Positions 55,250 to 62,378 of a DNA stretch of 64,000 nucleotides are shown one piece after another. The notes below the pieces were generated by a model. It searched no databases, was not told the origin of the DNA, and worked only from the letters and a program-made list of their open reading frames with translations. Made by a program: the position numbers and the translations under genes. Position 1 is the stretch's first letter; every line of letters begins with the position of its first letter. Source of the stretch: Methylosinus sp. C49 (GTDB taxonomy: Bacteria; Pseudomonadota; Alphaproteobacteria; Rhizobiales; Beijerinckiaceae); NCBI RefSeq assembly GCF_009936375.1, contig NZ_AP022334.1, forward strand, positions 62,001 through 126,000, given 5' to 3'.

Positions 55250-56311
55250 TCAGCCGGGACCGGCGGCGTCGCCGAAGGCGCCGGCGGGCAGGCGCCAGCG
55301 CTCGGGAGATGTGCATATCGTAGGAGCCCAGTGCTCAGAGAGGGCGAGCTGGACCAGGTCAGGCCGAGCGAGCGCAGCCGGATAGGGTCTGCCGCGATCG
55401 GCGACGGCATGAATGGGAGCGTCGCGTTTGATGGTGCAGCCGAAGCGCCGTTCATATTCGGCGACCAGCTCGAAGCGTTCCGGCGCCATCCATCTGATCG
55501 TCGCCAGCTGGTCGGGCGACGCGAAGATGCAATGCATACAAGAGACGCGGCCGAAGCCGAGCTGATAGGCGACGTGCGGAACGACGCCGTGACGCCGGAG
55601 CAAATCCCAGACTTGTCGTTCCTCCAAGCCGTGGATCGGACGCCAATGATCGACGTGACGACGCCGGCGGGTCCCGCAACGCGTATCGGTGCGATGCGGC
55701 TCGAAAGTCGCATAGCGCGCCCTCGCCGGGCTCTCCTCGGCGCGCTCGCCGGTGACGACGAACGTGCGCTTGCCGAGGAAGCGGGGCGAATTGCAGATCA
55801 TGCTTCGCATCACGTCGATCTTTGCGACCGAGCTGCACCATCGAAGCCGCAAATCGGCTGTGACCTGCGGGAAGCGCAGACGCGTGCCCGGATTGCCGCG
55901 GCCACCAAATGTCGCGATACTTTCCTCGGGCGTTTCGAACATCACGGAAGCGGTGGGCTCATTGTCACGCAACATCTCACGACGCAGACCACCGTCGCGC
56001 CATGAGAAGTAGAGCGGAACGCCGAAGGCCGCGGCGATCGCACGGCAATAGCCCGCGGTGATCGGCCAATCGAACGTCGGCGGCCCGCGACCGTCGACGT
56101 CGTGATGATGCAGCTCGATCCGACCAGGATCAACGCCTTCATCGATGATATGAAGCAGGCAAGCGAGCGAATCTTTGCCGCCCGAGAAGGCGACAAGGAT
56201 GTGATCGTAGCTCCTCAGATCGGGAGCCGTGGAGGTTTCGGGGCGAGAGCGAGCATGCGGATGCTCGCCGCCTGCGCGGTTCGTCGTTATGGTGCGCGTC
56301 GTGGCGATCAC
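55250..56311 (-). CDS. PP-loop ATPase, PAPS-reductase family
   Basis: 353 residues from GTG 56311, overlapping the ArdC stop as GTGA, so translation is coupled. The PP-loop is canonical: ILVAFSGGKDSLACLLH (SGGKDS 43-48). RWCSSVAKIDVMR, VTGERAEESPARA, HVDHWRPIHGL and FGRVSCMHCIFAS (Cys pair) follow, all usual for phage/plasmid PAPS-reductase-like proteins (compare IbrA, DndC). Substrate unknown. Two such genes plus a ParB-like gene in one array is notable. Confidence 0.82.
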   Translation of the reverse strand: MIATTRTITTNRAGGEHPHARSRPETSTAPDLRSYDHILVAFSGGKDSLACLLHIIDEGVDPGRIELHHHDVDGRGPPTFDWPITAGYCRAIAAAFGVPLYFSWRDGGLRREMLRDNEPTASVMFETPEESIATFGGRGNPGTRLRFPQVTADLRLRWCSSVAKIDVMRSMICNSPRFLGKRTFVVTGERAEESPARARYATFEPHRTDTRCGTRRRRHVDHWRPIHGLEERQVWDLLRRHGVVPHVAYQLGFGRVSCMHCIFASPDQLATIRWMAPERFELVAEYERRFGCTIKRDAPIHAVADRGRPYPAALARPDLVQLALSEHWAPTICTSPERWRLPAGAFGDAAGPG

Positions 56312-57285
56312 GCGGCCTCGACGAGGGGCGCGTCGCTTTCAGCGGCGTCGTGCCCATCCGAGTCGCTTTGGCTTCCGGCGAAGTCCGGATGAAAGGCGAG
56401 GCAATAGTCGGCGGCCTTCTGCGCCGCTGCGGCGGCGCGAAAGATTTCGCGCTTATCGCTCTTCAATCGCGCGAGCCAGAACGAGATATAGCTCGCGTGG
56501 TTCTCGATTTCAGTCGGTAGACCGAGCTCGGTGTTGACGAGACAGCTCGCTATGTCCGCGACGAGTTCTTCGAATGCGTATTTCGCCGAACCGAAGCGTC
56601 CTGTGAGATCACGGTTCAGCCGACTCGGCGCGCCAGAATAATGGCAAAGCTCGTGCATTTGCACAGCTGCGTATGCCTCTGGAGATCGGAATGCGCGTTC
56701 CGGCGGTAGCTGAATGTGGTCGGTCGACGGACTATAGAAGGCTTGGTCGCCGCCAATGCGAACCACGGCGCCGCTGTTGCGCAGAATGATGTCGGCCCCG
56801 TCGAACCGGCGCCACGGCGCTTCCTCGATCGTCGGCGGCACGAATTCAGGGATACCGTCGATCTGCGAGCCGTTAAATACCGTGTAGGCGCGAAGCAGAG
56901 GGATGTTGCGCGTGTGCTCCTCGCCATCGGCGGGAGCGTCACGATCCTCGACGCGTAGCTGCTTATAGAAGAAGACGGTCGTGCCCTTTTCACCGGCGCG
57001 CACCTGCCAGCCCCTGGCCTTCGCCTGCTTATAGCTGCAATAGCGTGGATCGCCGCTCGCGAATGAAAATAGCGACATGCCGAGCAGAAGATCGTTGATC
57101 CCGTGATAGCGGCGCCCCGTGACGGCGTTGATCGGCGAGAGTGGCCCGCCCGATTTTTCGGGATCCCAGGGCCTGCGCCAGGGAGCCGTGCCTGCTTCGA
57201 GAGCAGCGACGATGCGGTCCGTGACGTCTTGGTAATGGTCGCGACGCGTGGACGCCCGTCCATTTCTCTTGATGTTGTTATTCAT
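56308..57285 (-). CDS. ardC: ArdC-type antirestriction protein / zincin metallopeptidase
   Basis: 325 residues. The N-terminal ssDNA-binding domain (DUF1738) reads DVTDRIVAALEAGTAPWRRP, SGGPLSPINAVTGRRYHGIN and RAGEKGTTVFFYK. The C-terminal zincin domain has HELCH at 211-215 and a downstream FEELVADIAS glutamate as third ligand. ArdC-family proteins protect incoming plasmid DNA against type I and II restriction. GGAG lies 9 nt before the ATG. First gene of the array in the minus direction, with leader element C in front. Confidence 0.88.
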   Translation of the reverse strand: MNNNIKRNGRASTRRDHYQDVTDRIVAALEAGTAPWRRPWDPEKSGGPLSPINAVTGRRYHGINDLLLGMSLFSFASGDPRYCSYKQAKARGWQVRAGEKGTTVFFYKQLRVEDRDAPADGEEHTRNIPLLRAYTVFNGSQIDGIPEFVPPTIEEAPWRRFDGADIILRNSGAVVRIGGDQAFYSPSTDHIQLPPERAFRSPEAYAAVQMHELCHYSGAPSRLNRDLTGRFGSAKYAFEELVADIASCLVNTELGLPTEIENHASYISFWLARLKSDKREIFRAAAAAQKAADYCLAFHPDFAGSQSDSDGHDAAESDAPLVEAA

Positions 57286-57640
57286 GGGATTCGTCTCCGT
57301 TTCAGGTTTCGGAACGAAATCCCACGCCCCGCATCACGGCCGCCGGGGCAAGGGCGGCCTCGCCGCACGCGGCGAGAACGGGCGCGCGCGCCTTTACCCT
57401 TGCGGCGGCGGACGCGCATGCGGGAACGACGCTTTGCGCTGTTCGGTCTCCTTTTTCCGTCGGCTGTTTCGGTATTTTCTTCATGCGCCGCCTGTCAGGC
57501 GGCGCTTCCGCTCTGCGTGGCGACGACCGATCCGTTCGACACGCGTTGGAGGATAAGTTGCTGAAAGCGCTTGCGCCAGTGTCGTAGAGCGGCCAATAGT
57601 TCCGAAATCTTATTCGTCATGAACTTCGAGGAAAATTCGA
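57286..57640. other. Divergent intergenic region between ardC and mucR-like gene
   Basis: 355 bp holding both promoters and copy C of the structured leader (57348-57403). No gene seen. Confidence 0.5.
57348..57403 (-). promoter_or_regulatory. Structured leader element, copy C (upstream of ardC)
   Basis: GCAAGGG (57348-57354) pairs with CCCTTGC (57397-57403). The inner part has CTCGCCGC-A-CGCGGCGAG and GGCGCGCGCGCC palindromes. GGCGGC follows on the plus side. It ends 63 nt before the ardC start. The stem differs from copies A and B with paired changes. Confidence 0.7.
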
Positions 57641-58126
57641 ATGACGGCTTCCGAGGCAGACCCCTCTCGCTCGACCACGCTCGCGGCCGAGGTCGTCGCC
57701 GCTTTCGTCGCCAATAATTCCCTGCCGATCGGAGATCTGCCTTCGCTGATCCACGCTGTGCGCGGTGCGCTGGAGAACCTCGGCAAAGCGTCGATCGACC
57801 CGACGACGCCAGCGGTGAAACGAGAGCCGGCTGTTTCGATCCGCAAGTCCGTCACACCCGATTTCATCATATGTCTCGAAGATGGAAAGAGCTTCAGATC
57901 GCTGCGGCGCCATTTGAGGCTGCTCGGAATGAGTCCGGAGGAGTATCGGGCGAAATGGGGCCTGCCCGCGGACTATCCCATGGTCGCGCCCAATTATGCA
58001 GCGCAGCGATCGGAAATGGCGAAGTCCCTCGGACTCGGCCAACATCGCAAAAACGCAGCGTCGAGCCCGAAGGCGACCGCCAGCGGGCCCGCCAAGCGCG
58101 GACGGGCGACCAAGAAAAAAGCGTGA
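57641..58126 (+). CDS. MucR/Ros-family transcriptional regulator lacking a full zinc site
   Basis: 161 residues, GAGGA 8 nt before the ATG. The DNA-binding region is clear: PAVSIRKSVTPDFIICLEDG, SFRSLRRHLRLLGMSPEEYR, KWGLPADYPMVAPNYAAQRS. In Ros the zinc is held by Cys-x2-Cys and two His. Here only ICLEDG (one Cys) and RRHL (one His) remain, the second His being replaced in RLLG, so it belongs with Ros/MucR homologues that fold without zinc. A basic tail (AKRGRATKKK) follows. It is divergent from ardC and could regulate the array. Confidence 0.9.
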   Translation: MTASEADPSRSTTLAAEVVAAFVANNSLPIGDLPSLIHAVRGALENLGKASIDPTTPAVKREPAVSIRKSVTPDFIICLEDGKSFRSLRRHLRLLGMSPEEYRAKWGLPADYPMVAPNYAAQRSEMAKSLGLGQHRKNAASSPKATASGPAKRGRATKKKA

Positions 58127-58236
58127 GCGACGACGGGCCTGGCTCGCAATGTGCGCCATTCGAAGCGGATCGAGTGGCGCACGGCGGGGCCTCGCGTAGC
58201 GACTGCGCAACCGGTCACAGATCTGTGCGAACAAGG

Positions 58237-58453
58237 TGTTGATTTCCACTGAGAGCTGACCCAGGCAGCACGGATTTTTCCACCGAGAACTGACCCATGT
58301 TCGAACCTTTCCCCCTCGACCGTCGCGGGGGACCTGGGAGTGATCGACTTGGAGTTATTGAGCGTCATCCGCCGCTGGCGATATCGGCAGGAGTTCTCGA
58401 TCCGAGAGATTGCGCGACGCACGGGGCTGTCGCGCAATACGGTGCGCAAATAT
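58237..58453 (+). mobile_element. IS21-family remnant (left end and start of istA)
   Basis: Starts TGTTGATTTCCACTGAGAGC and contains a second TTTCCACCGAGAACTGACCC, the repeated terminal sequence of many IS21 elements. A GTG frame at 58340 encodes VIDLELLSVIRRWRYRQEF followed by SIREIARRTGLSRNTVRKY, the istA helix-turn-helix, and then runs into unrelated DNA and a stop at 58460. The rest of istA and istB are gone. Confidence 0.85.
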
Positions 58454-58634
58454 CCGTTATAAATCATTGTAATGTGTGCAAAATAACGGCACGCCGGCTA
58501 TCAATTTCCCGCTTTTTTCTGCAACGGGCGTCATGCGCCAACGCGCGATCGCCTTGATAGTGATATGCTTCCGCCGGGATGCCCTCCTTTTCCTTTCCCA
58601 AAACGCCGTCGGCAGACCGCGAGGCGGCCGCGCC

Positions 58635-58678
58635 GCAAGGGCGCGCGGAACGCGCGGGAGCTCGGCGACGAACCCTTG
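58635..58678 (-). promoter_or_regulatory. Structured leader element, copy D (orphan)
   Basis: GCAAGGG (58635-58641) and CCCTTG (58673-58678) close a structure with inner CGCGCGGAACGCGCG. The interior is nearly identical to copy A (GGGAGCT-x-GGCGACGAA). No gene follows at the usual 63-83 nt on the minus strand; IS-related deletion may have removed it. Confidence 0.65.
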
Positions 58679-58817
58679 TCGGCGTGGCCGGCGCTAGCGG
58701 TAGCCATCTTCCCTCTTCCTTTGCTCGAGATGCCCATTCGTGATTATGGGATGGCCCGCCCTTCTCGCGGCGATCGGGTAAGATCGTCGTTGGCACGACA
58801 GAGAGAGGAGCGGAGCG

Positions 58818-59855
58818 ATGGATATCGTGATTGTCGGCATCGATCTTGGCAAAAACTCCTGCAGCCTCGCGGGTTTGGACGCCGCGGGGCGGGTTGTTCT
58901 GAGGCGACGGCTGCGACGCGACTCGCTGGAAAAATTTGTCAGCGGGCTCGGGCGTTGCATTGTTGCGATGGAAGCTTGTTGCGGCGCCCATCATCTCGGG
59001 CGGATTTTCGAGGCGCTTGGCTACGAGGTGCGGCTGATGTCGTCGGAATATGTCCGTCCTTACGTGAAGTCGCAGAAGAACGACGATCTCGACGCCGAGG
59101 CGATCGCAGAAGCCGCCACGCGGCCTACGATGCGTTTCGTGCCGGTGAAGAACCAGGATCAATCCGATATTCAGGCATTGCACCGGGCGCGCGAACGCCT
59201 CGTGTCGGAAAGAACGGCGCTGATCAATCACCTGCGGGCGCTCCTCCTCGAGCGCGGCGTCGTGGTTGCGCAAGGCCGGCGGAAGCTGGAAGCTGCGCTC
59301 GAGACATTCGCCGATGAAGAGGGTGACGTCGGTTCTTTGAGCCCGCGCATCCGGATTCTGATCGAAGACATGCGGGCGGAATGGCGTTCACTCGACCAGA
59401 GGATCGCGAAGCTCGACGCCGAGTTCGTTCAGATGGCGCGCGACGACGAGGCAGCGCAACGCTTGATCTCGATTCCGGGGATCGGAACGATCAACGCCAC
59501 GGCGCTAGTGGCGGCGGTCGGCAACGCAAAAGCATTCGAACGTGGACGCGATATGGCGGCATGGCTGGGGCTGGTTCCACGGCAAATGACGACCGGCGGA
59601 AAGCCGCGCCTGCTTGGCATCAGCAAACGCGGCAATCGCTATTTGCGCAAGAATCTGATCCATGGCGCCCGTGCGGCATTGCCTTACCTCGTCGAGCGTG
59701 AGACGCCGCTGGGGCGGTGGGCGCGCGGCCTTCTGGAACGAGCGCACAAGAACGTCGTCATCGTGGCCTTGGCGAACAAGCTGGCCCGAATCGCATGGGC
59801 GGTGTTGGCGCACGGTCGTAAATACGACCCCCAGTTCGAAGGAATGACCGCCTGA
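58818..59855 (+). CDS. IS110-family (IS1111 group) transposase/recombinase
   Basis: 345 residues, intact. The N-terminal RuvC-like DEDD domain begins DIVIVGIDLGKNSCSLAG, then IVAMEACCGAHH, KNDDLDAEAIAEA. The C-terminal transposase_20 domain has ISIPGIGTINATALVAAV, AAWLGLVPRQMTTGGKPRLL and the catalytic-serine region GISKRGNRYLRKNLIHGA. AGAGAGGAG lies 6-7 nt before the ATG. Enzymes of this family recombine DNA guided by a bridge RNA from the element's own end. Confidence 0.93.
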   Translation: MDIVIVGIDLGKNSCSLAGLDAAGRVVLRRRLRRDSLEKFVSGLGRCIVAMEACCGAHHLGRIFEALGYEVRLMSSEYVRPYVKSQKNDDLDAEAIAEAATRPTMRFVPVKNQDQSDIQALHRARERLVSERTALINHLRALLLERGVVVAQGRRKLEAALETFADEEGDVGSLSPRIRILIEDMRAEWRSLDQRIAKLDAEFVQMARDDEAAQRLISIPGIGTINATALVAAVGNAKAFERGRDMAAWLGLVPRQMTTGGKPRLLGISKRGNRYLRKNLIHGARAALPYLVERETPLGRWARGLLERAHKNVVIVALANKLARIAWAVLAHGRKYDPQFEGMTA

Positions 59856-60101
59856 AGGAAAGGAATAGCCCGAGTGGCGCTCATCGCGGGCGCTCGGGTC
59901 ACATAGGTCTGCGTGAGGTGACAGAAGATGGCCTGACAGTCGAACGGTGGCTTGAAAACCTGAACAATTGAACGGCCGAAAAGGCCGGCGTGATTATGAA
60001 GATCGAGCTGCGCGGATCTCCATCTTGGCCGGGTCAAAAGTCCGAGACCGGATACGTTGAAGCAGACTGACCAGAGCCAGATGAAAACCACCCTTGCAGG
60101 C
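59856..60101 (+). ncRNA. Candidate IS110-family bridge RNA region
   Basis: Non-coding 3' end of the IS1111 element. Two hairpins are visible: CCCGAG (59869-59874) with CTCGGG (59893-59898), and CGGCC-GAAAA-GGCCG (59973-59987). Bridge RNAs carry target- and donor-guiding internal loops; I could not assign these loops by eye. Confidence 0.45.
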
Positions 60102-60160
60102 GGGCGGGCCATACGTTCACTTGTGCGCGAATGCGAAGCGGGCGGGCGTGGAGGGCCGGC

Positions 60161-60514
60161 ATGGCGGCGATGGACGAGATCGCGATCCTGTTGCAGGGCC
60201 GCAATGCGGAGGCAAACCGCCACCGGGCCCGGCGCGTCGAGGCGGGGCGCGATCTGTTCGGAAAATGGATGGTGCGCGTGTCCTTCGGCCGGATCGGCTG
60301 CCGGGGGCGGACATTCGCGCGAGAATTCGCGTCGGAGGACGAGGCGCGCGCTTATGTGCGCGATGGCCTGCGCCGCCGGAAAGGCGCCATTCGACGTTGC
60401 GGCGTCGAGTATCGCGTCATCGACGCGTCGCCTGCTGCGCTGCCTCTGCTGGCGACGCTCAGAAAGGGCGGACCGCAGAAATTCGAAGCGGCGGGGCCTC
60501 GCCGTGAAGCCTGA
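60161..60514 (+). CDS. WGR-domain protein
   Basis: 117 residues from ATG 60161 with GGAGG 6 nt before. A single WGR-type domain: NAEANRHRARRVEAGRDLFG, KWMVRVSFGRIGCRGRTF, ASEDEARAYVRDGLRRRKG. WGR domains bind nucleic acid and occur in bacterial plasmid proteins and PARPs. The gene overlaps the start of a RecD2-like frame, as in other alphaproteobacterial plasmids. It begins ~50 bp after the IS1111 right end. Confidence 0.82.
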   Translation: MAAMDEIAILLQGRNAEANRHRARRVEAGRDLFGKWMVRVSFGRIGCRGRTFAREFASEDEARAYVRDGLRRRKGAIRRCGVEYRVIDASPAALPLLATLRKGGPQKFEAAGPRREA

Positions 60515-61043
60515 ACGGCCATCGGATGCCGCCGCTTCGCGGGAAACGCTCGTCGGCTCGGTCGAACGTGTGACTTTTCACAATGAGGAGAACGGGTTCG
60601 CCGTCCTGAAGGTCAAAGCGCGCGGCAAGCGCAACCTCGTGCCGGTCGTCGGCCGCGCCGCTTCGATCTCGGCCGGCGAATATATTCACGCTGTCGGCGC
60701 CTGGATCACCGATCGCACTCACGGGCTTCAATTCAAAGCCGATTTTCTGAAGACCACTCCCCCGACGACGGCGAAAGGCATCGAAAAATATCTCGGCTCC
60801 GGCATGGTCCGAGGCATCGGCCCCAAGCTCGCCGCGAGAAATGTCGCGGCCTTCGGCGTGGCGACCTTCGAAGCCATCGAAACAGCGTCGGAAAGGCTGC
60901 CGGAAGTGTCCGGGATCGGGGAGTTTCGCGCGACGCCCCTTAATTCGCCCAGCCAACGCATTGACTCCCAGCGAAGCCTCTGCAATATGCGGGCTGTTGC
61001 TGTATTGTTTTTAGTTTATCATTTTTATGAAATAATACAGTGA
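60504..61043 (+). pseudogene. RecD2/TraA-type helicase, N-terminal fragment
   Basis: From GTG 60504, inside the end of the WGR gene. The first ~139 residues are the RecD2 N-terminus: LVGSVERVTFHNEENGFAVL, RTHGLQFKADFLKT, GIEKYLGSGMVRGIGPKLA and a helix-hairpin-helix LPEVSGIG. At about 60920 homology stops and ~40 unrelated codons lead to a stop. The helicase core (Walker A etc., ~550 residues) is absent, so the product cannot unwind DNA. Confidence 0.8.
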
Positions 61044-61066
61044 CATATTTATTTCAGGAGTCGCCA

Positions 61067-61501
61067 ATGAGACACGCCGCAATGAGACTCGCCGCTGCCC
61101 TTTCCATACTATTATTCGCGTTCGTCGCAGCATCCTCTGCAAACGCATCTGTCTGCAACACCACGACCGCCCCGGGCGGCTTCATTTATCAAACGAACAA
61201 CTGGTATCAAAGATCGACAACTACTGCGGGAACGCTTTCTGGCACCGTGTATTACGTGAGTTGGTCGTGGCCGAATTACACGCCCTGGACTCCCACGCTT
61301 CAGCTGAAAATCTGCCTCAACAACACGTGCGGTATCGTCTCCGGCTCGCAAGCACCAGGCTCCGATACCGTCGTTTGGGCCGGGATCACAGGGAACCCTA
61401 CGGTCACGGTTTATGTACAGAACGCATCCAATCCGACGCGAGCGCTGAACCCCGCGATTAGTGGCTCTGGCAACTTTTCGGTGAGCGTCTGCTCGCAATG
61501 A
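61067..61501 (+). CDS. Small secreted protein
   Basis: 144 residues; AGGAG 6 nt before ATG 61067. Signal peptide ending ANA-S; the mature part is Thr/Ser/Asn/Trp-rich beta sequence (YYVSWSWPNYTPWTP, LKICLNNTCGIVSG, NPTVTVYVQNAS) with three or four cysteines. The C...C-G-I-V-SG pattern is faintly like FlhE, but too weak to name. Lower GC than its neighbours, suggesting separate origin. Confidence 0.65.
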   Translation: MRHAAMRLAAALSILLFAFVAASSANASVCNTTTAPGGFIYQTNNWYQRSTTTAGTLSGTVYYVSWSWPNYTPWTPTLQLKICLNNTCGIVSGSQAPGSDTVVWAGITGNPTVTVYVQNASNPTRALNPAISGSGNFSVSVCSQ

Positions 61502-61718
61502 ATGATGCTCCCCCGGTCTAAAGGCTAGGGTTACAACACTACAAGCTCGATAAGTCGGCCCCCGGGCCGACTTTGCCACAAGCGCAAGAATCATGTCGTT
61601 CAATAACTTTGACAAACGATCACCCCTCCCCCCTGACGAACCGCTAGACATTTCGTCAGCCTCAAGCAAGAATGAGGCGGTAAAATAGCTCCGTCGTAAA
61701 TTGGAGCTATGGAATACA

Positions 61719-62309
61719 ATGCAGGTATATAATTCAAATAATCAATACCTATTTTTCCAACAGCGCGCTTCCGCGAAGAGCACTAACTCATCTGGAAATG
61801 GGGGCCAGGATGCATTTGCAACTGTTTCGTCAAATAGCACGGCAACGCCGCAGCAGCTACGATCTGGCTATTTTGGAAGCCCCCGCGCTACATTAGAGGC
61901 CGTGTTAGCCGCTGGCGGCGTCGTCAACACGCTTTCATTCCTTACTTCTTCGGATATAGATCTGATCCAACGCACAACTGGCGTTACCATTAAAAATGGC
62001 GGCTATTATGATAGTGATGGCAATCAATTAGGTATCCACAGCGACAGCCACGGAAATCTTTTGGATCCTAATCCAAGCCAAAGCAAAGCAGCATTTGATC
62101 TTGCCAACACCCTTTCTGATCTGAGAAACAGCGGTGGCCCTCAAGGCGATACGAGCCTGCAAAATGGCCGCAAGGTCACGGTGGATGATCTGGAAGCCTA
62201 CCTAAAAGGTTATGCCGCCGCAAAAGCCTCAGGTCAGAGCGATGTCTACGTTCCTAATGCGGACGTTATCAAACAAGCAGAAAAGATGCTCACATCTGAA
62301 CAGAGCTGA
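61719..62309 (+). CDS. Hypothetical protein with Gly/Asn/Ser-rich low-GC coding
   Basis: About 196 residues from ATG 61719; TTG 61701 is in frame upstream. There is no signal peptide. A Ser/Thr/Asn-rich start, then ATLEAVLAAGGVVNTLSFLT, a Asp-rich turn DSDGNQLGIHSDSHG, and a helical end (VDDLEAYLKGYAAAKASG). The Asp-x-Asp turn resembles an EF-hand loop but is not complete. Unknown function; composition differs from the surrounding DNA. Confidence 0.55.
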   Translation: MQVYNSNNQYLFFQQRASAKSTNSSGNGGQDAFATVSSNSTATPQQLRSGYFGSPRATLEAVLAAGGVVNTLSFLTSSDIDLIQRTTGVTIKNGGYYDSDGNQLGIHSDSHGNLLDPNPSQSKAAFDLANTLSDLRNSGGPQGDTSLQNGRKVTVDDLEAYLKGYAAAKASGQSDVYVPNADVIKQAEKMLTSEQS

Positions 62310-62378
62310 GCCGGCTCGCGCGTAGCATAGGTGTCGCGCGGCAGCTCCCAGAATTATGTCTTTGGCGGCGGCTTTCAA

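Larger units (their letters stand above)
58127..58817. other. Intergenic region with an IS21 remnant and an orphan leader element
   Basis: 690 bp between the mucR-like gene and the IS1111 transposase. Contents: left end of an IS21 element (58237-58453), a less GC-rich patch (58455-58570) and leader copy D (58635-58678). On the minus strand, AAAGGAGG lies ~50 nt after copy D, as if a gene once began there, but no ATG follows. Confidence 0.5.
58751..60112 (+). mobile_element. IS1111-group IS110-family element, about 1.36 kb
   Basis: ATGGCCCGCCC at 58751-58761 and its exact complement GGGCGGGCCAT at 60102-60112 are the subterminal inverted repeats expected for IS1111-group members. The transposase fills the middle. 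Only 56 bp lie 5' of the gene but ~250 bp lie 3', the arrangement in which IS1111 elements encode the bridge RNA at the right end. No target duplication is expected. The exact tips lie a few bases outside the repeats. Confidence 0.82.

Noticed and set aside
61067-61501. FlhE-like flagellar protein
   Set aside because: Only a faint beta-strand and cysteine resemblance; no flagellar genes nearby.
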